Source of the DNA: Planctomycetales bacterium
Lineage (GTDB): Bacteria > Planctomycetota > Planctomycetia > Pirellulales > Pirellulaceae
Length of the DNA stretch: 36,138 bases
Direction: 5' to 3'
NCBI GenBank assembly: GCA_020426625.1
Contig: JAGQPR010000018.1
Location: forward strand, 1-36,138
Shown here: positions 24,479 through 33,178 of the stretch, one piece after another
How the letters are laid out: each line of letters opens with the position of its first letter
How positions within the stretch are numbered: the stretch's first letter is position 1
The notes under the pieces: generated by a model
What the model saw: the letters and a program-made list of their open reading frames with translations, nothing else
Databases searched by the model: none
Told to the model about the DNA's origin: nothing
Translations under genes and position numbers: made by a program

Positions 24479-26275
24479 ATGCTCCGGAACAAGATTCGGC
24501 GCAGCTGTCTACTAGCGCTGCTGGTCGCTATCACGGATGTACGATCGTCGTCTGGTCAGGCTTCTCCGACTCTGACGTCCAATGCCGCGACACTGTCTGC
24601 CGCCGATGATCGAGCGGCCCGTGCGGTGTTGAATCGTCGTATCACAATCGACCTGCGGGATGTCACGCTTTTGGAAGCCCTGTTTGCCATCCGTGACCTG
24701 ACGGGTATCAACCTTGTGGTGGGGAATGAGATCACTGGCAGCGTAAATGCCGCTTTTGCCGACACACAAGTTCATCAGGTGTTGGATTCGTTGCTCATCC
24801 CACGAGGATATAGTTATCGTGTGGTCAGTGGTAGTCTGGCTATTCTTAGTCTCGACAGCATTGGCAGCATGTTACCCAACTTCGAATCCCGGGTAATTCG
24901 CCTGCAATCCAATTCACCTGAGAGTCTGCTTTCTATCGTCGAATCCATGTTGTCCCCCGAAGGCAGAGTGCATGCGGTTAGCGCTAGCAATACATTAATG
25001 ATCATGGATTACGCCGATCGGATTCAACTGACCATCGACCAAATTCAAGCGTTGGAAAAGGCCGCTGCCGATCACGAAGCAGCCCAGTTGGCTACCAACC
25101 CTGTCACGTCTTCGCCAATCGCTGGCCAAGCTGGCACGTACGTCCGCATCTTCCGCCCACAGTTTGTGCCAGCGAGCACTTTGCTGGAGAGTCTCCGTCC
25201 ACTGCTGAGCTCTGCCGGATTGGTTTCGGCGCTCGAAGAGGAGGACAAGATCATCGTCAGCGACACCTCAGAGGCATTGGAACGAGTCGAACAAGCTCTA
25301 GTGCAACTGGACGTTCCGAGACCGCAGGTGCGCATTTGGGCACTGATTTACGATTGTGGCATTGAAGACCTCGAAGCATGTGGCGTGAATTTCAGTTCGG
25401 GTGTCTACGGCTCAGCGGTCGACGCCGCCTCAGGAAATCGCAACCACTCTCTGTTGCTCAATACGATCACATCGCCTGTGGCAGGGCCCGCCAACGGTGT
25501 GATGACATTGTCCACGATCAATCGGCTGGGCACGGTCAGCAGCATCGTCCAAGCCTTGGAAACGAGCGACGACTCCCGTTTGCTGGCGGATCCAAACGTG
25601 GTGGTTATGAACCACGAACAGGCCAACATCGAAATTGTCACCGAAGTACCATACCAGCAACTGACTCAAGGCATAGATGGGGGAACGATCGGTACGACCG
25701 AGTTCCGCAATGCAGGAGTGAGTTTGACAGTTACGCCCCACATCGCTGCGGACGATACCATTGCAATGGTTATCAATCCCAGGTTCAGTCTCTTGACTGG
25801 ATTCACCGAAGGTGACAACGCGCCCATAATCGATCGCCGCGAGACGAACACGACTGTCCGGGTTCAAAATCTGCAAACGTTGGTATTGGGTGGGCTCAGA
25901 CAGCGCACCCGCATTGTTGAACAAAGCGGCATTCCCGGCTTGAAGAAAATCCCTTATCTGGGGAATCTCTTCAAATTTGATCGCCGTTCCGCACGTGAGA
26001 GTGAGCTAATCGTCTTTATCACTCCCGAAATCGTGACTCCCATGCACGGCGGCTCACCGCGAGAAATCTGTCTGGCAGAAACGCTCAAGTGCGAAGCTGA
26101 AATGACGCCATCGTCGCCAGTTCCTTTTGGAATTGCGGCACTAGATGCTGAAAAAATGGCCGAAAAGCGCAACTTGCATCCGTTTCGCCAGGGCGTTTGT
26201 ACGGATCCGAGTTGTAAATGCAAAGAAAGCGAATCTACTTTTGTTCCCAGTTTGATCGGTGGCATCGGCCGCTAG
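24479..26275 (+). CDS. gspD: Secretin (GspD/PilQ family)
   Basis: Secretins form the outer-membrane channel of T2SS and type IV pili. The 598-residue protein has AAGGAGGG just upstream of ATG 24479, a signal peptide (to about residue 27), then an STN/N0-like domain (about 52-120, ITIDLRDVTLLEALFAIRDL), two N1/N2-like modules (about 135-195 and 215-280), and the secretin barrel (about 300-520). Barrel markers are LLADPNVVVMNHEQANI, VSLTVTPHIA, RRETNTTVRVQNLQTLVLGG and IPGLKKIPYLGNLFKFD, then ELIVFITPEIV. The tail of about 75 residues after the barrel is unusual: it has five Cys (CLAETLKCE, VCTDPSCKC). There is no clear S-domain or pilotin in the window. It ends the operon. Confidence 0.95.
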   Translation: MLRNKIRRSCLLALLVAITDVRSSSGQASPTLTSNAATLSAADDRAARAVLNRRITIDLRDVTLLEALFAIRDLTGINLVVGNEITGSVNAAFADTQVHQVLDSLLIPRGYSYRVVSGSLAILSLDSIGSMLPNFESRVIRLQSNSPESLLSIVESMLSPEGRVHAVSASNTLMIMDYADRIQLTIDQIQALEKAAADHEAAQLATNPVTSSPIAGQAGTYVRIFRPQFVPASTLLESLRPLLSSAGLVSALEEEDKIIVSDTSEALERVEQALVQLDVPRPQVRIWALIYDCGIEDLEACGVNFSSGVYGSAVDAASGNRNHSLLLNTITSPVAGPANGVMTLSTINRLGTVSSIVQALETSDDSRLLADPNVVVMNHEQANIEIVTEVPYQQLTQGIDGGTIGTTEFRNAGVSLTVTPHIAADDTIAMVINPRFSLLTGFTEGDNAPIIDRRETNTTVRVQNLQTLVLGGLRQRTRIVEQSGIPGLKKIPYLGNLFKFDRRSARESELIVFITPEIVTPMHGGSPREICLAETLKCEAEMTPSSPVPFGIAALDAEKMAEKRNLHPFRQGVCTDPSCKCKESESTFVPSLIGGIGR

Positions 26276-26389
26276 CTGTTACAGGGTGAACAGATGTTGG
26301 ACGGTGGTCGAAACCGACGGCTAGTGTCACAAATCGTAATTCCGATGCCACATCAGCCGCAACTCGCTTGCGTGCGGTTCCGTCAAAAA

Positions 26390-26418
26390 CCGCGTGCTAG
26401 TGCACAGCGGCTAATTTT
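26390..26418 (+). terminator. Possible terminator of the secretion operon
   Basis: CCGCGTGC (26390-26397) can pair with GCAC-A-GCGG (26402-26410) with one bulged A and a 4-base loop; CTAATTTT follows. It lies 115 bp past the secretin stop, in the gap to a convergent gene. The T run is short and the match imperfect. Confidence 0.35.
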
Positions 26419-26479
26419 GCGGAAGGATTACGTGAAACTGGATTTCCAATTCTTGACACTAGTCCAATGCAGTCTTGTT

Positions 26480-28447
26480 TCAGCTCAATAGACGCACTTT
26501 CGACTCTGGGACAATGGACCCCAAAGTTGCCGGTTGATCATGCTCCCAGTTGATAGTGCGGGAATGCAAGGCGATGGCAGCAGGCAGTGGCCTGGCGAAC
26601 AAATATCCTTGCCCCAAGTCGCAACCAAGTCGCAACAGGCAGTCGAACTGAGACCTGGTTTCGATCCCCTCAGCTGTCACCACAATATTGCGATTGCGAG
26701 CCAACGCGACAATAGCTTCAATCGTTGCCGTGTATTCGTTGTCGCCGTCAATCGCGGTGACAAAAGAGCGATCAATCTTGAGCACCGAAATCGGAAATTG
26801 ATGCAAGCAGCTGAGCGACGAATGGCCGGTACCGAAGTCATCCATATGAATGCGGACGCCGAACTTGTCAAGCCCGTTCAAATGTTCGCGGACTGCCGCA
26901 GGAGATTGCATGATCGTTGATTCGGTAACTTCGATATTGACGTCACGCGCACGCAGACCGGCGTCTTCAATATCGTTGAGCGCCTGCTGAACGAAATCGA
27001 GCTCGACCAATTGGCGTTTGGAGACGTTGATGCTGATTGTACAGCCATCGCTGTCGGGAAATCGTCTTTTCCATTGACCAAACTCTTCACATGCCTTGCG
27101 GAAAATCCAGCGACCTAATGGCACAATAAGCCCGGTGTCTTCTGCGGTGGAGATGAAATCCGACGGCGGAATCAGTTTGCCAGAGTTGTCCACCCAGCGG
27201 ACAAGTGCCTCGAATCCTGCCGTTTGACGAGTCTGCAGGTTGATGATTGGTTGGTAGTGCAATTCGAAACGCTCGTTCGCAATTGCCAAGCGAAGTTCGG
27301 TCTCCAGATGCAGTCGATTGAGCACCTCACGATGCATTTCCTCATTAAAGACCGCATATCGATTCTTCCCAGCGTGCTTGGCACGATACATCGCTGTATC
27401 GGCATTGCGAATAATCTCTTCTGGATCGTTCGTTGCATGTGTAATCACTGAGATCCCAATACTTGTGCTAACCGTCGCACCACAACCCGGGATGTCAAAT
27501 GGAGTCTGCGCAGAGTTGATTATTTCGGCTGCGATAGCTTCTGCCTGGCTCGCATTCTCCAAAGACCTGAGTAAGACCACAAACTCGTCTCCTCCTAGTC
27601 GATAGAGCGACCATTGCGATCCTTGCTTGAGCATGCGCTCTAGAGCCTTCAGGCGTCCTGCGAACTGAGTCAATAACGCATCGCCAGCGCTGTGACCCAT
27701 GCTATCGTTGATCAATTTAAAATTGTCTAGATCGAGAAACAACAAGGCGTTTACTCGTGCGGTTTCTTCCTGCTGTCGTTTCAAGCATTTTCGTAGTCGT
27801 TCGATCAGCGCCGCTCGATTAGGTAGTCCCGTTAAGACGTCGCACGTGGCCATTCTCCTAAGGCTGTCCTCTGCCGATTTGCGACAACGAATCTCATGCT
27901 CCAACAATTTGTGCGACTGCTGGATCGTGGCCAATTCTGAATGCAAACGCTCCATCAAGAATCGCTTTTGCGTCAGCGCGTAGGCGAGGGATAATACGTA
28001 CTCATTGGCAAAGGGCTTGTTCAACAGCAACAGTTGGTCGATCTTGCCCAAGTCGTGACAAACATCCCGCCATACGTGATCCGAATAGGCAGTGCAAACG
28101 ACCACCTGCAGTCCTGGATCAACTTGCCAAAGATTGCGGATCGTTTCCAAACCATCCCAACCAGGTGGCATCCGCATATCGACAAAAGCGATGCCAAACT
28201 CCTTGCCCAGCTTACAGGCCTGTTGTACCAATTCCAGGCCCTCTTCTCCCTGGAATGCAAATGAAACTTGGAACTCGTGCTCCTGCTCGGTAGCCAGAGT
28301 CGATCCTCCAAATAATTCGCACTCCATCGCATCCAGCGCTTGGGTATTACGCCGCTTTGGCATTAGCACGCTTCGGTATGCATCGTGTACCGCCTGCTGG
28401 TCGTCAATGACCAAGACGCGTCGGTCGAAACTGAATGCAGAGAACAT
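26480..28447 (-). CDS. REC-GGDEF-EAL response regulator (cyclic di-GMP turnover)
   Basis: The protein has 655 residues. The ATG at 28447 shares a base with the stop of the kinase gene (TGATG), so the two are coupled; a TTG just before it is not needed. The receiver domain (about 8-165) keeps the acidic pair D15-D16, the phospho-acceptor D90 (FVDMRMPPGWDG) and the K-P motif (LNKPF), with an insert of about 25 residues after helix 1. The GGDEF domain (about 195-360) keeps the RLGGDEF signature with SIGISV. The EAL domain (about 370-625) keeps EALVRW, NIEVTES, MDDFGTGHSSL, LKIDRSF, AEGIET and QGYLFARP. Both catalytic domains therefore look active, able to make and break cyclic di-GMP, with the balance set by the kinase. 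It runs toward the pseudopilus operon; c-di-GMP often controls such machines. Confidence 0.95.
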   Translation of the reverse strand: MFSAFSFDRRVLVIDDQQAVHDAYRSVLMPKRRNTQALDAMECELFGGSTLATEQEHEFQVSFAFQGEEGLELVQQACKLGKEFGIAFVDMRMPPGWDGLETIRNLWQVDPGLQVVVCTAYSDHVWRDVCHDLGKIDQLLLLNKPFANEYVLSLAYALTQKRFLMERLHSELATIQQSHKLLEHEIRCRKSAEDSLRRMATCDVLTGLPNRAALIERLRKCLKRQQEETARVNALLFLDLDNFKLINDSMGHSAGDALLTQFAGRLKALERMLKQGSQWSLYRLGGDEFVVLLRSLENASQAEAIAAEIINSAQTPFDIPGCGATVSTSIGISVITHATNDPEEIIRNADTAMYRAKHAGKNRYAVFNEEMHREVLNRLHLETELRLAIANERFELHYQPIINLQTRQTAGFEALVRWVDNSGKLIPPSDFISTAEDTGLIVPLGRWIFRKACEEFGQWKRRFPDSDGCTISINVSKRQLVELDFVQQALNDIEDAGLRARDVNIEVTESTIMQSPAAVREHLNGLDKFGVRIHMDDFGTGHSSLSCLHQFPISVLKIDRSFVTAIDGDNEYTATIEAIVALARNRNIVVTAEGIETRSQFDCLLRLGCDLGQGYLFARPLPAAIALHSRTINWEHDQPATLGSIVPESKVRLLS

Positions 28448-29904
28448 CAAACGACCTCGTGCTGAGCAAGCTTGAGCGGCAGTTCTACAAGGAATTCGCT
28501 GCCCCGGCCGGGACCATCACTTCGCACAGACATTTTCCCGCCTAGCTCCTTAACGGCCAAACAGCTGTAGTGCAGCCCGAATCCGTGTCCGTTCTCCTTG
28601 GTTGTGTATCCGTGGGAGAAAATCTGGTTCTTTTGCTCCTCTGCCAGGCCGACTCCATTGTCTTGTACCGATATGCAAACACGGTCGGATCCTCTCATCG
28701 TCATGCTGACGTGAACTCGTCGATCGTCCTTGTCACGTTTACCAACAGCGTCCTTGGCGTTGGTTAGCAAGTTCACCATGACTTGTATCAGTTTGTGTCG
28801 ATCGACAAAGGTTGCAGGGATGTCTTCACATTCGGTGGTGAATGTAACAGAGTGTCGTTGCAACGAAGCACCAGCAATAGCTACGGCTTTGTCGAGTATT
28901 CTTGCCAAATCGGTTTCTTCCTCCATGTTGCGGCAGCGAGCAAATTCCTGCTGCGATTCCACGATCTTATTCGCATGGTTAATGCAATCGCGCAGCGCTG
29001 ACATCTCCTCCTGGGAGTCGATGTTTTCTTGCTGCAGTTCTCGTCCTGCGTGGCAAATGTATTTTGTCAACTGTTGACCGCGCGAGTCGTTCACCAGAAA
29101 ATCAGCCAAGTTGGCTTCGTGCGCTTCCAGCATTTCGATGGCTTTGATCAGTCCGGCTATGCGACTGTCTCGCAGGCGATCGGCGTGACCAACAGCCATG
29201 ACATTAACACTGGTCAAGACGTTGCCAACGTTGTGCAACACGGAAGTGGCCATTTCAGCCTTGCCCGCCAGGTGCGCCGATTCAACTAAGCGTTCGTTCG
29301 CGTTTGCTAGCTCAAGTTCCGCTTGTCTGCGGGCGGTGATGTCACGAATAATCAACGTAAACTGCGTTGAGTTCTTGATCTTCAGCTTGCTGACAGTCAG
29401 TTCTATGGGAGTGGCCGCTCCATCTGCGCACCGGATGGATGTGGTCGCACATGCACTGCAAGAATCTGAGATTGAGCGTAAGAACTCGGGAGTTCCCGAA
29501 CTGGAATCGACAATGAACTCCTTCAGTTCTTTGTCAATCACTTCCGCAGAGGTTGTTCTCAGCAGATTTTCAGCCGCCGGATTCAAAGAGCGAATCCGAC
29601 CTTGCTCGTCAACAGTGACGATCCCGTCTGAGGCGTCTTGGACAATGCGAGCATATTTCGCGGATTCTTCACTGGCAACAAGTCGCAAGGGGCGAATCAT
29701 CACCGCCCAAAGCAACGGAGCACTAAAGACAGTAAGTATGCCTGCATCGCAAAACGCTTCAAAGTTCGGGTCGACATCGGCTGGCAGTATTAGCGGCAGC
29801 AGATACATGACTGCGGCCTCGGCCGCAAAAATGATGGTCAGCACCCAACAGAAGTACTGTTGCGGAGTTCGAATAGACCTATTGCTTAGGGCAGTATTAT
29901 TCAT
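28447..29904 (-). CDS. PAS-domain membrane histidine kinase paired with the REC-GGDEF-EAL protein
   Basis: The protein has 485 residues. Two membrane segments (about 19-40 and 53-70) anchor it, with little outside the membrane, so it probably senses the membrane or cytoplasm. A PAS domain follows (about 82-190; GIVTVDEQGRIRSLNPAAEN, ending FTLIIRDITARRQAE). The H box is the uncommon type LHNVGNVLTSV with H224. The ATP-binding domain shows the N box NLLTNAKDAVGKRD, G1 box DNGVGLAEE, F box IFSHGYTTKENGHG and G2 box GHGFGLHYS. The phosphate receiver is very likely the next gene. No strong ribosome binding site is seen before ATG 29904. The HNxGN type is common in kinases linked to diguanylate cyclases. 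Confidence 0.93.
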   Translation of the reverse strand: MNNTALSNRSIRTPQQYFCWVLTIIFAAEAAVMYLLPLILPADVDPNFEAFCDAGILTVFSAPLLWAVMIRPLRLVASEESAKYARIVQDASDGIVTVDEQGRIRSLNPAAENLLRTTSAEVIDKELKEFIVDSSSGTPEFLRSISDSCSACATTSIRCADGAATPIELTVSKLKIKNSTQFTLIIRDITARRQAELELANANERLVESAHLAGKAEMATSVLHNVGNVLTSVNVMAVGHADRLRDSRIAGLIKAIEMLEAHEANLADFLVNDSRGQQLTKYICHAGRELQQENIDSQEEMSALRDCINHANKIVESQQEFARCRNMEEETDLARILDKAVAIAGASLQRHSVTFTTECEDIPATFVDRHKLIQVMVNLLTNAKDAVGKRDKDDRRVHVSMTMRGSDRVCISVQDNGVGLAEEQKNQIFSHGYTTKENGHGFGLHYSCLAVKELGGKMSVRSDGPGRGSEFLVELPLKLAQHEVV

Positions 29905-30126
29905 CGGGCGTCTCGGGGCGGGAAATGAATTGCCGCGGAAGTGTAGGATACACTCACGCGAAGAGACGCTCGATGAAAGTCAAAGTTGTGAATGGTAGAT
30001 AAAATCACAGCACGCGCGAGAGCATTATCCAACAAAGTTGGAAAACTAGGTACAAGCCGCCTGATCAGAAGAATCCTTAGTCGTTTCCTAAGCTAAGCAA
30101 ACTAGCCAACAAGGAAAGTCATTGTT

Positions 30127-31563
30127 TTAGCTTTCCGCTTCTTGAGCCTTGCCTGCCTCTGGCGGCTGGTCCCCAAGACGTAGCTGCTCGATTCGACGCA
30201 GAAGCCGGCTGCGGCTGATCCCCAACAACCGGGCTGCACGCGCTCGATTACGCGGTGACAGCTTGAGCGCTCGCCGAATTGCGATGGCCTCCAATTCTAA
30301 CAGCACCTGGTCCAGATCGATTGGTTCCGGACGTTCTGCTGCGGAAACGACAGCGCTGGGGAATGTACGAATTGCCGTTGGCAAATGGCCGACCTGGATG
30401 CTTGGTGACAACACTGCATACTGTACCGACTCGGCAACGACCTGCCTCAATTGGCTAAGATTGTTTGGCCAGGGATAGGAACACAGCAGATCCATTGCAT
30501 CAGCGGAGAAATGCATTTGTTGTTTTCCAGCAGATTGGCAACAACTAGCCAATTCGTGTAGCAACAATGCTTCAACGTCGTCCACGCGGGCACGCAGAGG
30601 TGGAATGTAGATTTCAATTTCTGCCATCAGCGAGACCAAGGTTGCCCAGTCGCGACCGCGCGAGGCTAGCTCAGCTGTCGTTGCATTTTGGCTCAGCCCC
30701 ACTAGGACGCAGTTCGATTGCCTGCTTGCAAACCATTGACACAAACTGCGTACGGAATCTTCCGACAACGCTTCCAACTTTTCAAGCACAAGCTGGTGAC
30801 AAATGCGATCAGCGTCAGCTCGCATGCGACCTGAGAACACTTCCAACATGCCATCGAAAAGCGTTGAATCAACGGCAGCACAGTCCAGCGGAAAGCATTG
30901 CCCTGCAGTTCGTTGCAGGCCGCGTTGGTTGAGACGGCTGAGAAAAACTCCCTGGGCCAATTCCAGTTTGCCAACGGACTTTGGCCCATGGATCAATAGG
31001 TTGCAGCTACTTCTTATTGCCAGTTGAGCTCTTGCCATGGCCAGCTTTATGGCGGGACTGCAACCGATCAAGGCGTGCAAGCCGTCCAAGGTTTGCCAGC
31101 GGCTTCGAATCGCCGTCAGGGCCGTTTCTTGTTGTCGCCGTTGCACCGCCGACTCGGCTGGCAGCGGCTGCTGCAGTCGAATCTGTTCCCAGTCGCCGAG
31201 CACGACCAAGGTTAATTCGACACCTCCCTCCTTAGAAAACAAAGGCACAAAGAGCTGTCCGCTAACTTTGTAGCCGTAGACAGGAGGGGAGGACAACTGA
31301 CGCGCTGTAATGCGACCTTCGCGGGCACTGGTCGGAGGAGCCAAACAGGTCAGTAGGGCAGACAACGCTGATTGATCTGTAGCAACTGACCAGCTGCAAC
31401 GCTGGCCCACAATCGCGCTTGCCTCCGCGCCCGCCATAGCACACATTGCAGCATTGACAAACTGAATGACGCCATTTCGATCTAAAACCGCAATAGAGTC
31501 CTGAGCCTGATCGAGCGCCCGGGCAAGCAGGCGGCTATTTCCGCCGCGAGGGGGGTGTGACAT
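30127..31563 (-). CDS. Degenerate sigma-54-activator-like regulator (PAS, AAA+ remnant, Fis HTH)
   Basis: The protein has 478 residues. A PAS domain (about 10-125; DSIAVLDRNGVIQFVNAAM) is followed by a AAA+ domain (about 160-400) and a Fis-type helix-turn-helix (about 425-462; NRARAARLLGISRSRLLRRI). The AAA+ part keeps a loose Walker A, GPKSVGK (193-199), the CAA after it, IPPLRARVDDVEALLLHEL and WPNNLSQLRQVV. It has no GAFTGA loop, the segment where that should be is short, and the Walker B site reads LVLEKLEAL instead of LFLDEI. GAFTGA is what contacts sigma-54, so it probably cannot activate sigma-54 promoters. It may act as a repressor or as an activator of ordinary promoters. The HTH looks intact. 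Its targets are unknown. Confidence 0.88.
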   Translation of the reverse strand: MSHPPRGGNSRLLARALDQAQDSIAVLDRNGVIQFVNAAMCAMAGAEASAIVGQRCSWSVATDQSALSALLTCLAPPTSAREGRITARQLSSPPVYGYKVSGQLFVPLFSKEGGVELTLVVLGDWEQIRLQQPLPAESAVQRRQQETALTAIRSRWQTLDGLHALIGCSPAIKLAMARAQLAIRSSCNLLIHGPKSVGKLELAQGVFLSRLNQRGLQRTAGQCFPLDCAAVDSTLFDGMLEVFSGRMRADADRICHQLVLEKLEALSEDSVRSLCQWFASRQSNCVLVGLSQNATTAELASRGRDWATLVSLMAEIEIYIPPLRARVDDVEALLLHELASCCQSAGKQQMHFSADAMDLLCSYPWPNNLSQLRQVVAESVQYAVLSPSIQVGHLPTAIRTFPSAVVSAAERPEPIDLDQVLLELEAIAIRRALKLSPRNRARAARLLGISRSRLLRRIEQLRLGDQPPEAGKAQEAES

Positions 31564-31725
31564 TGCTGGCCGGTCATCCGAGGTTGGTCATTCGTTGCGG
31601 ATATGCGGTTGCCGATCTACAACTTGTCGGTTAGCTTTGGTCCCCATCGTGCCAATGACCAGAGTGCGTTGCCACAAGTGAATCGATAGTCTTTGCAACC
31701 AAAGTGATAGTTTAGCTGGTTTCCC

Positions 31726-32973
31726 ATGAGTACTGTTACAGAAACTGATCAATATTTCCAGCAACTGTTCTCCGAGCGCATTGGAGGAGCCAACTACGGC
31801 AAGGGATCGGAGATATACAAGTTCGAGAAAATCAAACGGGCCAAGCGAAAGGCGTTGGCAGACTTTCCCGACAGGCTGCTCGTGGATTTCGGAATCGGCG
31901 AAAACGACAGCATGGCGGCTGAGGTCGTTCGGTCGAAGATGGCCGAAGAGGTCAACAAGCCGGAGAATAGAGGTTACGCCGACAACGGCATTGCCGCTTT
32001 CAAAGCCGCTGCCGCTAGATTCATGCAGCGTCGATTTGGCGTCGAACTAAATCCGTCGTCGGAAGTGAATCACTGCATTGGCAGTAAGACAGCTTTGGCC
32101 ATGCTGCCAGCCTGCTTTATCAATCCAGGTGACATCACGATGATGACTGTACCTGGCTACCCCGTGGCTGGAACGCATACTAAATACTACGGTGGCACTG
32201 TTTGTCGTCTTCCGCTCCTGCCAGAAAACGATTTCTTTCCAGACTTCGATTCGATTTCTGACGAAACCTGGGACAGGACCAAACTGTTAGTGCTGAATTA
32301 TCCTAACAGTCCCACGGGAAAAACAGCGACTGTTGAATTTTATCAGCGTGTGATCGAACTGGCCAAGCACTATCAGTTCGTAGTCGCGCAAGATGCAGCC
32401 CATATTGTCCTTTCCTTTGACGCTCAGCCGTTAAGCTTCTTGTCAGTTCCCGGCGCCAGAGATGTGGGGGTTGAAGTCCACTCCATGAGCAAGGGCTTCG
32501 ACATGATTGGGTGGCGAATAGGCTGGGTATGTGGCAATTCTAAAATTGTTAGCGCGTTCTCTGATGTGAAGGACAATTGCGATTCAGGCCAATTTGCTGC
32601 CATCCAGCAGGCTGCGGCATTGGCCTTGGACCATGACGAAATACCGGATGCAGTTAATGCCAAGTATCGCCGCCGGCTTGAAAAATTAGTTGCCGCGCTG
32701 GGGCAATGCGGCTTTACTTGCACCATGCCGGGCGGAACGTACTTCCTGTACACTAAGGCGCCCGTCCGGTGTGGAAGTGGCAAAGTCTTTGGCAACGCGG
32801 AAGAAGCAAGTCAGTGTTTGATTTCAGAACAATCGATCGTAACGGTACCTTGGGACGAAGCTGGACCGTTCTTGCGATTTTCCGTGACCTACGAGGCGGC
32901 GGATGAATCGGCTGAAGACGCATTGATGCAAGAGACCGTTAGGCGACTGACGCAAATGCAACTTGAGTTCTAG
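31726..32973 (+). CDS. dapL: LL-diaminopimelate aminotransferase (or close class I aminotransferase)
   Basis: DapL converts tetrahydrodipicolinate directly to LL-diaminopimelate for lysine and, where present, peptidoglycan synthesis. The 415-residue protein has class I fold markers: FGIGENDSMA, ENRGYADNGIAAFKAAAARF, NHCIGSKTALAML, VPGYPVAGTHTKYYGG, LVLNYPNSPTGK, and the PLP Lys in SMSKGFDMIGWRIGW. The opening ERIGGANYGKGSEIYKFEKI is that of proteins annotated DapL in planctomycetes and Chlamydiae-like groups. The length fits (about 410). It is transcribed alone, divergent from the regulator at 30127-31563. Assignment to DapL rather than another aminotransferase rests on remembered family resemblance. 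Confidence 0.85.
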   Translation: MSTVTETDQYFQQLFSERIGGANYGKGSEIYKFEKIKRAKRKALADFPDRLLVDFGIGENDSMAAEVVRSKMAEEVNKPENRGYADNGIAAFKAAAARFMQRRFGVELNPSSEVNHCIGSKTALAMLPACFINPGDITMMTVPGYPVAGTHTKYYGGTVCRLPLLPENDFFPDFDSISDETWDRTKLLVLNYPNSPTGKTATVEFYQRVIELAKHYQFVVAQDAAHIVLSFDAQPLSFLSVPGARDVGVEVHSMSKGFDMIGWRIGWVCGNSKIVSAFSDVKDNCDSGQFAAIQQAAALALDHDEIPDAVNAKYRRRLEKLVAALGQCGFTCTMPGGTYFLYTKAPVRCGSGKVFGNAEEASQCLISEQSIVTVPWDEAGPFLRFSVTYEAADESAEDALMQETVRRLTQMQLEF

Positions 32974-33094
32974 AGCCATAGGGTTCGGCACAGAAGGTTT
33001 CCGGGTAACTAGCCGCGTTGGCGTTGGCACAGTTGTTCATGTAATAGAAAACTTGCGGGTTAATCCTTGCTAGCATTTCTATCGCGACTGGACA

Positions 33095-33116
33095 GTCGGC
33101 TGCGGCTAAAGCCGAC
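33095..33116. other. Hairpin between dapL and the binding-protein gene
   Basis: GTCGGCT (33095-33101) and AGCCGAC (33110-33116) form a perfect 7-bp stem with an 8-base loop. There is no T run directly after it. It lies about 120 bp after dapL and 60 bp before the next ATG, so it could end dapL transcripts or lie in the leader of the next gene. I found no match to the TPP riboswitch core, although the next gene encodes a THI5-like protein. Confidence 0.35.
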
Positions 33117-33178
33117 CGGGCAGTTGATGACGAGAACTTCAACATTTTTTCCGCGATAGCGGTGCATGGATTAGTTCT

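Noticed and set aside
29198..29998. Plus-strand frame of 266 codons opposite the histidine kinase
   Set aside because: It is antisense to a kinase with all motifs intact, is Ser/Ala-rich and has no family likeness.
33095..33178. Possible TPP riboswitch before the THI5-like gene
   Set aside because: I could not find the conserved TPP core sequences; only a simple hairpin is present.
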